From positions 15,455,625 to 15,519,624 of the forward strand of contig JABAKD010000016.1 of NCBI GenBank assembly GCA_012845835.1: a DNA stretch of 64,000 nt. Direction: 5' to 3'. Below, in pieces: positions 38,001 through 47,300 of this stretch. Positions within the stretch are counted from its first letter, which is position 1. Every line of letters starts with the position of its first letter. The position numbers and the translations under genes are program-made. The notes under the pieces were generated by a model that saw only the letters and a program-made list of their open reading frames with translations, had not been told where the DNA came from and searched no databases. Source of the stretch: Undaria pinnatifida. Its lineage: Eukaryota > Sar > Phaeophyceae > Laminariales > Alariaceae.

Positions 38001-38189
38001 CGACCAAAGTTCCCGGGAGCGCCGGACGACTACCGGCTGCGCGAATACCGAGTAGACCGAGAGAGCGCGAGCTTTTCTGTGTCCTTGGCAGACCGTAAGG
38101 CGAACGGGGAGGATCCTTCGGCAGCGGTGGCAGCGGCGGCGGCGGCTATCGCGTCTTTAGACTTGAAAGATAAACCTGCTGAGGCGTAA
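26033..38189 (+). CDS. Flavin-containing monooxygenase, copy B (complete, 5 exons)
   Basis: Exons 26033-26264, 32376-32990, 34070-34209, 35313-35473 and 37565-38189 sum to 1773 nt, or 590 residues plus TAA, in frame. Exon 1 carries the FAD-binding GAGAAG (residues 33-38) and EKSHHVGGVWRY. Its phase-1 donor (ATGT|GTGAGT) joins exon 2 to give the family string PMYRSLVTNLPKE. FQGTSMHAYAY starts near residue 240 and GSRSSG near 267. The position of the conserved TGY reads T-S-Y (337-339) because the codon is AGC, not GGC as in copy A. The length is somewhat above typical FMOs of about 450-550 residues, through an exon-2 insert and an Ala-rich tail. The start is the first ATG of the open frame, with two more in-frame Met codons within 16 nt. 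Intron 1 is 6.1 kb and loaded with transposons. The role is N/S-oxygenation by family inference, with unknown substrate. Confidence 0.92.
26433..26712 (-). repeat. tRNA-related SINE, copy 1 (FMO B intron 1)
   Basis: On the minus strand a tRNA-like head with a B-box-like GAGTTCGAGCC is followed by CCGAGTGCAT, a body with AGCGCGAGAG and a tail ending GTCCAGAAGCTG. Its body aligns with copy 2 at 27988-28312 and with the partial copy at 46150. Confidence 0.6.
26715..26860. repeat. Array of GCACTAT motifs in both orientations, left
   Basis: ACCCGCACTATAGTGGGC, CCCGCACTATATG, GAATAGTGCGGG, GCGCACTATTCGGG, GAATAGTGCGCG and GGCACTATTCGCG alternate in orientation over about 145 bases. Confidence 0.75.
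26897..27018 (-). repeat. Poly-T/hairpin short repeat, copy 2
   Basis: It is collinear with 22598-22722 (T run, ATCCTCCGGCGGAT, CTCACCACACTTCCACG, GCAGCCCAACGC) with only a few changes. Confidence 0.75.
27685..27870. repeat. Array of GCACTAT motifs in both orientations, right
   Basis: CCGCACTATAGAAGG, CCCGCACTATAGAGGGGT, CCGAATAGTGCGGC, CCGCACTATTGAGGGGT, CCCGCACTATAGCGGGC and CCGCACTATTC occur within 185 bases. With the array at 26,715 it may mark the two ends of one ~1.15-kb element. Confidence 0.75.
27988..28312 (-). repeat. tRNA-related SINE, copy 2 (FMO B intron 1)
   Basis: The minus strand starts with GGTGTATGATAGTCGGCGAG (A-box-like) and carries the B-box-like GTGGGTTCAAGTCTCACC. Then follow CGAGTGCATGCG, AGCGCGAGAG, GCGCGATACAAATGAGGC and the tail CGGCTTCTCCAGAAG. 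Confidence 0.65.
28313..29460 (+). other. FMO B intron 1, central part
   Basis: No coding sequence or element was recognised. Palindromic GGTACCTGGTA-type strings occur, as in several other places in the window. Confidence 0.5.
29470..29600 (+). repeat. GA-rich purine tract
   Basis: About 130 bases of AGAGAGGGAGG / GCTGAGAGACAGAGAGA imperfect repeats within FMO B intron 1. Confidence 0.85.
29690..29900 (-). mobile_element. Internal fragment of the copia-like family
   Basis: It matches 7305-7500 of the complete LTR element (GCGACTTCTCGCGGAA, ATAACCCCATA.CTGCTGCCTC, TTCTGAAGT.GAG). It directly adjoins the downstream end of the gag remnant, as expected if both belong to one family. Confidence 0.7.
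29930..32050 (-). pseudogene. copia-type gag remnant, copy B, interrupted by an inverted-repeat element
   Basis: The Gag-like sequence reads from an ATG at 32050 (MFLDYLRAAASEQ) through TFKGRKNSDSF, a frameshift near 31,478, STVD, an in-frame TGA at 31344-31346, YDTKKNAQNSICMRES, YAMEDLREKLNIVGIRVDDN and LPAAEYALEIRDLSLKQ. It then jumps the 787-bp insertion (30251-31037) to DSLVRVGKGGSNYGRKDRK and a degenerate zinc knuckle (CKVAGHY, CERCGGRGY) near 30,000-30,100. It is antisense in FMO B intron 1. Confidence 0.8.
30251..31037. mobile_element. 787-bp terminal-inverted-repeat element (PIF/Harbinger-like MITE) in the gag remnant
   Basis: About 42-bp inverted ends begin GGCCATTTCTTAT..AGTCGGATT and go on to CAGTCGAAAACGGCC. 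The flanking 3-bp duplication is TGA (30248-30250 and 31038-31040). Copy A near base 245 has the uninterrupted site with one TGA. No transposase frame is present. Both subterminal regions carry many CAGTCGAAAA / TTTTCGACTG motifs. A 3-bp duplication and GG-starting ends suggest the PIF/Harbinger superfamily, by inference. Confidence 0.93.
32094..32314 (-). repeat. LTR of the gag-bearing copia-like element, copy B
   Basis: It is 221 bp, TGTTCGTCAGCC..AATAAACA, collinear with 1298-1518. A degenerate primer-site-like TGGTACCGACGC lies on the minus strand at 32082-32071. Confidence 0.65.
34222..34345 (-). repeat. Diverged poly-T/hairpin short repeat (copy B)
   Basis: It is collinear with 3428-3545: a GTTT run, GGGTATAAAATG, CTCACCGCACTTGCAC and TGTGTCAATTTAACC. 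Confidence 0.5.
35560..35850 (+). repeat. 270-bp dispersed repeat, copy B-1
   Basis: It matches 4697-4960. The leading CTATAGTGCGGT block is duplicated here (again as CTACAGTGCGGT about 25 bases on). Confidence 0.7.
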
Positions 38190-38454
38190 CGATTTTGGTC
38201 GATGCTTCCCTTTTTTTTCAGTTCGAGGAGGTATCTATGCGGAAGGTGATACCGCATGCCGTTGGGGGGCGGTGGCTGCTGGCTGATTCATTTTCTCAAA
38301 ACCATATTATATTAATGAGGACGCGACGGCATCTTGTCCATCGGATTGGGGTGGCGTTGTTGCCGCCACGAAAGGAGCCCGTCGTGCTAGAACGGGAGAT
38401 TTATAGGATGTGTTTAGTAGTATTAGGAGTGGTAATTGCAGCAGCAGCATTAGG

Positions 38455-40017
38455 GTACACAAGGGCTCCGCTCCGCGGGCGGCTGACGCCGCCCGCTACG
38501 CTCGCGCAAGGAAGATTTCCACTAATAAATCTGAAGGTGGCAGAAAGAAGAGGAGACCCATGATTTAGCGCAAATAGCGATTTGATAATGGCAGGAGCTA
38601 CTTGTGCGGAGCTGATTGCCTTGTCTGTGCTGTGCTGTATGTTGGCGATGTCACGTTCTGATCGGCAGTAGTACGGGTGTAATTTGCGAAGAAAAAATCG
38701 CGAAGAGGACCAAGATGGAGAACAAAACCAACGACGAAAAAGCAAAAAGGCGAGTACACACACGTACCAACGGTACCTGGTGGTACTCTGTGTGGTTCTA
38801 AAGAAAGCACAGAGCTCCGCTCCGCAAGGCTGCCAACGCCGCCCGCTACGCTCGCGCGAGAAATAATACAACTGAAGCATGTAAATAAATGGGGCAGGAA
38901 GAAGAGGCCCGTGATTATTTGGTGCGAATAGGGAATTGATAATAATGCCAAGAGGTGCTTGTGCAGAGCTAATTGCCCTGCGCTGTGCTGTGTGCTTGTT
39001 GATGTCACATTCTGGACGGCAGTATGTGCGATATTTGCTGGGGGGGGGGGGCATGGGGACCGAGAGAGGACAATGAACTGAAGAAAGCAAAAAGACGAGT
39101 ACACAAAACACGTACATATACCTGGTATATGTATCATACCTGGTACTACAACTACTACTAGTAACTGCTGCCGTGTGTTCAAAAGAACGCACAGCGCCGC
39201 ACGACACAGCACCGCAAAACGAAGGGCAAGGCACGGCACCGCACTGCGCTGCTCTGCGCTGCTGAGCTATACTGGTATATGGCCGTGCTGAACTGAGCTG
39301 GGGGTGCATTGTTGGTGATCCAATAACAACGTCATATGTACAAGCCTGGTGTAGTATTAATAGTACCGGTACGTGGTATGACACTTCGAATATTATTGGC
39401 ATGTATGTACTATTAATAGTAAAAAAGTACAGCAAAGCACGCAGCATGGCAGAGCACGGCAAAGCGCAGCGCTTCGCTTTGCTGAGCTAGCGCTGCGCCG
39501 CGGTGAGCTGCTGAGCTCAGCTGCAGGGCATCGCAGGGCACTGCACGGCGCTGCGTTGCTGTGAGCTATAGCGCTGCGATGGGGTGATGGGCGGTGCGGA
39601 GCTGATGAGCCAAGCCCAAATATCAGCTGATGAAACTTCGTCAAGTGCAAAACAAATGGTGGGAATCAAAGAAACGCTACGTAAAGCTGGACCGTTCCGC
39701 AACTAATGCACAGGCAGCAAATTAGCGGCAAATGGTAGGAAGTTCAACTTACTTGACATAAAAGGAAGAAAAAATCGCGAAAAAGTTCAAAATCGTGTTG
39801 GCAGAAGAACCAAATTTGCAGGAAGCAGCTGAAAAGTCAAGAAACAACTGGCAAAACGAGCAGAAACCAAAACAATAAAGGCCGAGCAAGAAACCAAAGA
39901 AAAGCTGGACCGTTCCGCAAGTGATGCACGGAGGCGTTGTCGAAGTGGTACCCCCGGAGATGCCAGGGAGGTGCCAACGGAGCACTTTCAGAAAAAAGAT
40001 CTATGAGTAAGTCTATA
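38455..40017. repeat. Downstream repeat R, copy B
   Basis: It is collinear with 10640-12185: two units starting GCTCCGCTCCGC near 38465 and 38813, a C-run near 39040, and AAAGCTGGACCGTTCCGCAA near 39,900. The minus frame stays open for 353 codons here but is broken in copy A and at 57.9 kb. Confidence 0.85.
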
Positions 40018-40854
40018 GTACTCCCGGGGTACCCTGTACATACCCGAGTATGACCCAAACAACAGGGTTTTGGTACCCCGGTACCTCAGAGCATCTACGT
40101 TGTATTCTACGCCCTTGTACGATTTAATTTTTAGTGAACTGAGACGGGTGCCGCGAGCAAGGCACTCGCGATCCGGGAATTCGTGGGTGATCGTAATTTG
40201 TTGCATTTTTGGTATTCTGGCTCCTTGGTGTTCTTTCACGCGCCTAATTGTGCGCGCTCGACGCTGGCGGGCTGAGGAGGAGCGCGGTGCTGGCTGCGTG
40301 GCGCACTCTTACGATAACACCGTGAACTATGGCTTGTGGCGCAGTCCCTAACCAAAAGTACAAAAGCATACCAGTATATGTACATGTAGACTATGTGTTT
40401 TCCTCACACATGATGTATTTAGATGTTTTTTGTTATGTTTTCGCTGTATGCAGGCAGTGTGTGGTGTTGCGTGTCGTTTTCACCTAGAGGTGTTGCTGTC
40501 TAGCTTGCTCGTGTGGCCGCCCCTTGGGTTCCCACGCTCGTTCAACGACAAACAGCGCCTATAGCCGTGATAAGAGGAGTCCCTCTGCAGCCGTGTTCCG
40601 GTACTGGTGGCACTTTTCAGTGGGCCAAGTATTTCACGCCTCCGACAGATCACGAACTAGACCATGCAGATCGCACGGCTCCCACTCGACAACATGAACT
40701 AGACCATACATATCTTCCCTCGGCACGATTTAGATCCATCAAGTGAGAATCGGTGATCTATCGGATGTGTGAAGTATTTGTCACGGACGGGGCTCCTCGA
40801 ATGAGTAACTACGAGTGCTCAGTACATTTGGATCCGATGCGTCTTGTACGGTAT

Positions 40855-41130
40855 GGAGTCATCCCACGGTGGTGGGGGTTTCCACTTTTTGGGCCATATG
40901 GCGTTTCTGGCCGGTTGAGCTCCTCAAGTGAGTAACTACCGGCTCGTCTGATGCCTTTACGAGCCTGTTTGTTTCTAGGACTAGCACCACATAGCAGGTT
41001 GTAGAATTTTGTTGGTCGACTTGCGCGGTTGAATGCCTTCGAAGTCATGCTTCAGGTGATGGTGTGATATTGAGCTAGCTCCTCATGTTAGTTAGGAGCT
41101 CAGAAAATTCTTAGAATCTGCCGCACTCCT
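40855..41130 (+). repeat. 270-bp dispersed repeat, copy B-2
   Basis: It is the counterpart of 13010-13300. Confidence 0.7.
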
Positions 41131-41344
41131 GTCGTGGTGATGACTCTCGATGTTTTTGTTGTGTTTTTGTTAGATGCATAGCCCGTGGAATTGGTTACCG
41201 CGCGTTGCTTACGATTTTTCTCGAAGCCAGCGATGCTGGGAGGGTGGAGTATGAGGGTCCTCACAAGTGAGGATCCACGGCTAAGGCTACCGAAGGTACC
41301 CCCTGTTTCGCTACCGGGTCTGAGCCACTCGCACGATTGGCGAG

Positions 41345-41615
41345 TCGTCCCTCTATAGTGCGGTATGTAGGGTTTCCACTTTCGGGGCCAAACGTTTCTG
41401 ACCTTCTGGCCGGTTGAGTTTCTCGAGTGAGGAACTACCGGTTAGTCTGATACTTTTACACGAGTGTCTTTTTTCGTTTAGGGCTACGTTGGTCGGCTTG
41501 CGCGAACGAATGCCTTCGAAGTCATGACATGTGTAGGGTGAGACATCGAGCGCCTGGTGTTTCTAGCTCAGGAACTTTCTGCTGCTGCTCCCCTACCGCG
41601 GGATGGCCCTTGTTC
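41345..41615 (+). repeat. 270-bp dispersed repeat, copy B-3
   Basis: It is the counterpart of 13515-13790, starting CCCTCTATAGTGCGGTA. Confidence 0.7.
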
Positions 41616-42744
41616 TCTTACCTCGCTGACTAAAATACTGGGTAGGCAAAATCTGTTTGGCGCATCGCTGCATGCCGTTCCATTGCGGGTTCACATCGCA
41701 AAATTAAAAGCAGCACGAAAGCTGAAGACCGCAAAGAAACAGGGGCGCGCGAGAGACCCCGAGCCACTGAAAGAAGAGACCCCGTGGAGAAAAGGTGCTA
41801 CGTACCCTATCATACCGTAGCACCAGTCTCTCGCTCTCCCAGTCTATGCCGGTAACGTTCGGGGAATTAATAATGCAGCGGCCGTGGGTCACGAAACGCC
41901 CCCTTTTTTGTCAGAGAACTGGAAGCATTAGTCTAGACTTATTATTCACTCCTTGATGTGAAAACTTACCCCTTTTTTGGGAGAACTCGCAGCATTGAAT
42001 ATTCGCACATACATGTGAAGATCGCAATAGCTGCATGAGCAAGTGAAAAGTTAACTCAGGGAGCTAGCAGTAAGCACGCTTCGGAAGTATACCATCCCAA
42101 GCTGAAGTGAGTTCGTGAGGCGCATGGGTAATGTGCACGGGGCGTGGGTAACCGTACTGTCATTTTGTCTGGTTTTTGTTGGGAGTTTGTAGTTACCACA
42201 GTGTTGCTCACTTCAGTAGTCACGGCATTATTAATTCGGATCTTGCGGTGTGGTGTGTGGTATAAGGTGCTTATTGCTAAATTTTAAGTACGTTTGAATG
42301 GGTTTGGGCCGTTGGTTGGTTTGACGTGGGACGCCATTTTTCGGCGTGCCACAACAACCAAGAGCAAGAAAAGTAGCACGCCGGCCATCTTTTTTTAGCC
42401 AGGCGGGGGTACACCATTCATTCCATTTTTTTACGCACAAAACTCTAAACGTCCACGCCATTTTTGGGATACAGACCCTGAGATTTTGCATGTGCTCTAC
42501 ATGCCCATCCCGAGGTCTGACCTCCGGTTTTTTTTCTTGGTTTTGTTTTTTTCGCCGAAAATATTTGGGCTGAGGTGATCCACATTTTCCGAACAATCTC
42601 ACCAGGTAACTGATTAACTGATGAAAAACCAGGCAAAAAAAAAAAAAGGCGACAGGTGAGGTTTTCGCAAGGGCACACAGAAGACGTGCGCAAAAAAAAT
42701 ACGGTCTGAATCGAAAAAACGGCATGTACATTCGCCGGGAAGTA

Positions 42745-42842
42745 AAATTGCTTCTTTTTTTTTTCTTTTTTCATCCTCCGGCGGATGGGGAAAAATAAAG
42801 CTTTCGCTCACCACACTTCCACGTATTTTCATACGCGTCAAA
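42745..42842 (-). repeat. Poly-T/hairpin short repeat, copy 3 (truncated)
   Basis: A T-rich run, then CATCCTCCGGCGGATGGGG, AAATAAAGCTTTCGCTCAC and CACACTTCCACGTATTTTC, breaking off after CATACGCGTC, where copies 1 and 2 continue. Confidence 0.75.
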
Positions 42843-43610
42843 TTGTTTTTTTTTTACGTGAACCAGCCTGTAGGAACCGCTGTGGTACCAGATCATGGGC
42901 GGAAAAGGCAACGGCATTTGAGTACAGATGCGATGTAAGGCTTACGCATGCCGCAACAAGCACCAACCAGACGGCTTTCGATTGGGCCCTACAGACGGCA
43001 ACTCAGTTCGTATTTTATGACATACCGCTAAAGTTGCATCAGCGCTACCGTACGAGTATCATACCAAGAAACCTTCGTTTCGTCGTTGCGTCGCGACATG
43101 CCTGGAAACCCGAGAAATGTGAAACATGCAAAGAAAAACTTTCTGTTTAGGTCCACTGAAACGTTTTGAAGAGGAAGATCATGGTGCCGTACACACCGCT
43201 GACACCGCACGAACGAATAATTGCCACAAGAACCACGACCCAACAACGCAGGGAGCACTTTCTCCAGTTATGTGCCGGTGTGATACGAAACAACGCAGAA
43301 ACCCATCACATGGATGGAGTCAGCCACACGTGCAACGACCGCTGCTGGGCCGGAAGAAACACGAAAAATAACAACCAATAACACCTCCCCTGCGACAATC
43401 TTGGACATGCCTTCAACTCACTCACACCACGGGGTTGGACCAAAAACACGGAATAAAACGGGACGGGCGAGCTCGTTGACCCACTCGCGGCTGTCATCAA
43501 TAGGTCAGACTGTCCCGAGCTTCCAGCCCCACAAAGAAACGTCTGCCCCCGTACGTCCCCTCGCACCACGTATAGCTATACGCGTTCAGACCGAGAGCGT
43601 CTCGGACTAA

Positions 43611-43930
43611 GGGAAGGACATTTTTCAGTCCACCCAGGGAAGTGAGAAACGTTTGGCGCACCCTGCGCCAGAACGCGAGCGCTGCCGCAATCCAACACGC
43701 CCCCCTGATGTTTTTCCCAAACACCTTTTAACCCCTTCAGCCCTGGAACAACTTGTTGGGACAAAGTGACTAATGGAAGGACGTTTTCCAGACAACCAAG
43801 GCAAGTAAGAAACGTTTGGCGCACCCTGCGCCAGAGCGCGAATGCTGCCGAAATCCAACACACCCCGCTGACAATTTTCCCATACACCTTTCAACTCCTT
43901 CAGCACTGCAACCACTTGTTGGGACAAGCT
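43611..43930. repeat. Tandem duplication, unit ~162 bp
   Basis: Two units start GGAAGGACATTTTTCAG and GGAAGGACGTTTTCCAG. Both contain GAAACGTTTGGCGCACCCTG followed by CGCCAGA (a TGGCGC/GCGCCA hairpin) and end ACTTGTTGGGACAA. Confidence 0.85.
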
Positions 43931-44019
43931 ACGAGGTATTAGTGCCGGATAAATTGCACAACAAAAAAAGGGTTAAAAGGTACTATCATCGACAGCGCTT
44001 GGATGCAGGCGCAACACTC

Positions 44020-44130
44020 CCGTCTGCTACTGTTGCTGCTGCTGAGGCTGATGTTACTTCTGGTGCTGCTAATAATAATCCTATTGCTGCTACAGCTGCT
44101 GCTCTGCTACTTGTTACTTCTGCCGCTACT
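44020..44130. repeat. CTG-rich imperfect microsatellite
   Basis: Imperfect GCTGCTACTGTTGCTGCTG-type repeats just downstream of the GTPase stop codon. Confidence 0.75.
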
Positions 44131-44303
44131 GCTGCATCGACCACTGCCCAACCCCCATACGCCGCGTCGCCAGCAATCCGTTACACGCATCGTACAATAA
44201 TCCACATCCAGCAGAACGCCCGGGGATGGCACCAGGATGTCTCCTGACCACTACCGTCTGCACTCCCAAGTTCTCAACCTTCTGTAAACATTTTTCTTCG
44301 GCA

Positions 44304-47300
44304 TTACGCGCCAGGGGGGGTTGGGATCTTTCCCTTGAAGCCGTCCGTGTCAGCAGCCCCATTGACCATATCCTTCGCAGCCCTCTGCAACGTTGCAACG
44401 TCCTCGTGAATTGGTGTGTCCTGCGATATCAACAACGCGTGTCGAGGGACAACGAAGGCAGCGGAAGCGAGGGAGGGGGCGGGGCGGGAAGAACAGGGGG
44501 GGGGCATTTAACGTTTTTATAAAACTATTGCAAACGCGTCCGCTGTGGATTCAACCGATGGAAGAGTCGAAAACTCAGTTTCGCAAGCTGCCTCATATAT
44601 ACACCAGCCACGCGTGCTCTTCACGTGTGTGCATTTCAATGCATCCTTTTTCTCTTCTGCGCGCGCCGCCCGCAACCACGAGCGAACGACCTCGACAAAG
44701 GCTTGCCTACAGCTACGAATACCCCCATCATCTATCCCGCGCCCCCCCCCCTACCCCTTCCCCCGGGGTGCATCGTCTACCTGATCGGTGAAAAATCGAC
44801 GTGCTCCGCCCCAGCAAAGTAGGGATGCAAGGGTCCGTGTTCTTAACACAACGGCCATGCGTGGTACTTTGTAATAAAATTAGTGCACCCGCCCCTCCAA
44901 ATACCTCACCTTAACCTCGCCGTTCGTCGGGAATTCTACGTGCGTACGCCGGGGCATAGCCAAGTCGACGAACATGGGCGACGACTGGCTGGGCTTGTGC
45001 GTGAACCTCATGGGGTCGCTCGGGGCAAGCCTGCTCCTTCTGGCCTCCGCACCGAATGGCTTGGGCAAGAACCAGTGGAAGGCCATGCCCACGGGCTTGC
45101 GCTTCTTCATGTTCACCATGCCACCCTGAGCCTAGCGACGCGGGGGGGGCGGGGGGCGGGGGGGGGGGGGGGGCAAAAACAGCGCAGGGGGAGTACGAAA
45201 AATAAAAAAGATGGTTTTCGGTGTTCATTACGACGCTTTTTCTGGGCTATGAAGGGAAAACCGGGAGGAAAAAAAAGTGACTTGACCGTCTCGGCTTGAG
45301 AGCAGAGGGATGCAAGGGAGGGCAGAGGGGGGGCAACAATATAAACGAAGGCTATGTAAGAAAGAAAAAATGTGGTTTGTGGTGTTTGCGACGATTTTTT
45401 TTGGCCTGTGAAGTGGGAAAAGAAGCGTCTTGACCGCCACGGGTGTCAAGAATAGAGAGCACGCAACGCGGAGGGGGTTGACGTTCATGAAGGTCTGGGC
45501 CTGACGATGCGGGGGGTGCAGTACGTAAGGACAAAAGGAGCAAAACTTGGGGAGAAATAAGTAGATAAACTACGGTATGTACGAGTAAAAGGGTATTGGC
45601 GGCGTGTTTTCCAGCGTCTTCATCGCTTTTGTTGGGCCGTGAATTGAAGAAAGAAGCGTTTGGAGTGCCTCGGCTTTACAGCAGAGGAGATGCAATGAGG
45701 GGGAGGGCGAAAGTCGAGACGAAAAAAAGTATGCGTGAGTACAAAAACAAACAAAAAACGCCGACATACCTGCACGAGCTGCAGGCGCTCGCTGGCAAAT
45801 TCCCGCATCTCGTCCCTCAGATCCTTCCGCACGCTGTTGGACGGCCAAGACCCGTATCGGCTGTTCATGCCCTTCGCCGTCTTGGCGAAAAATTTGTCCG
45901 CCTCCTGCGATTCGAGTGACGTTTGCAAGCCGGGAGGCGGGGGGGTGGAGGGTAAGGCGAGGGGACACCGTGTGTTTTGCTCGTGCGACACGAGGTAACG
46001 TGCAGCACAGCACAGCACAGCACAATACGGAGCAGCACAGCACAATACGGAGCAGCACAGCACAATACGGAGCAGCACAGCACAATACAGCACAGCACAA
46101 CACGACACCAGTAGCACGTCGTACACTGTATAACAGCATACAGTAAATTCGATGAAAAGCGACGAGTAGTGGCAATACCGAACTTTCTGCGCGATGAAAC
46201 AAAAAGCGCGTACCGGTGGGGGAGAAAGGACGACACCTGGGACGATGGGTTGTCCAGAAGCTGAAATGCAAAAGCTATTATAGATGAAAAGAAAAAAGGA
46301 AAACAGAGCACAATCATACCTGGATGGCGTCCCCCATCTGCTTGCCGACGTCCGGGCTGACCCTCATCCCCGCAAGGGCCTCGTCAAACTTAGCCCGAGC
46401 AGCTTTTCGGACCAGCTCCATCTGGGCAGCGTGTCTGGCCGACAGCACGCCGAGGCAGTATCCATTATTGCCAGGCCGAGGGAAGCAACAGAGAGCGACG
46501 GGGGAGACGAGCGTAGATATAGTAAAGCACTGCAACCAGTACTTGCTGTCGTTGCTCTGATACTTCCGGGTTTTATAGCAACGCAAGACATGCGATTATT
46601 GTCGTTCGCGTGCAACAGAAAGCATGGCTTTTTTGGCGGCATTCGGGCGTGAGCTGTGACTCCAGACCTCTCGCCGGGTTGCTTGAGAGAAGACATGTCA
46701 GGAGAGGGCAATTTAGACCTGCAACGGACGGACGGCCGTCTAGACACAATGTACTATTTAGTGTTAGTACCTCCTACGCATGTGACTGACGGTCCTCCAA
46801 ACTGCCATCTCCTGCCATCTTTGACCGGGAGGGGCGGCGGGGTGGATGGAGGGGGGCAAGCAGGGGCCTGGTCGTGACGATGAATACAAGCTATTGTTGT
46901 CGCAACCAAGAGAGGGTCGGCGGGAGTATGTCTGCGGCGCTCGAACGGTTTGGCGCCAGGGCAGAGACGACGAGAAATTACGAAAACGCCAACTCGGGGG
47001 CAGTCCAGCCCTTGCTGTGATTAAGAGAGACCCCCTCCAACTGCTCCGCCCCCCCCTCTCCCTTCCCGCCCTCATCAGAGGTGCCGCCACAGAAGGGTGA
47101 ACACTCTAGCGTGCGAAAAAAATACGGATTAAAAAAACGGCTGACAACTCTCCCTAAAAAGACAAAAAAGAAAGCTCATGTACAATAAAAATGGGGGAAA
47201 AAAAAAGAAAAGAAACAACAGACGGAGAAAACGAAAAATAAAACAATCGAAAGAAAACACACGAAAAAAATATGTACAACCAAATATTAAGGGACATGAG

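Larger units (their letters stand above)
30019..41915 (+). repeat. Segmental duplication, copy B
   Basis: This is the partner of 1-14,115. Homology stops near the shared text GGGTCACGAAAC.CCCCC at about 41,905 (14,105 in A), just before the left terminal repeat of the 9.2-kb block in copy A. The part of the FMO B gene upstream of 30,019 (exon 1 and half of intron 1) has its counterpart, if any, left of the window. Confidence 0.93.
41916..44303. other. Intergenic between FMO B and the GTPase gene
   Basis: No gene was recognised. It contains a truncated poly-T/hairpin repeat at 42745, a tandem duplication at 43611-43930 and a CTG-rich stretch at 44020-44130. The right end should include the 3' UTR of the minus-strand GTPase gene. 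Confidence 0.6.

Noticed and set aside
38401-39462. 353-codon minus-strand open frame in copy B of repeat R
   Set aside because: It is an internally repeated sequence from two tandem R units and is interrupted in copies A and C; no protein family is evident.
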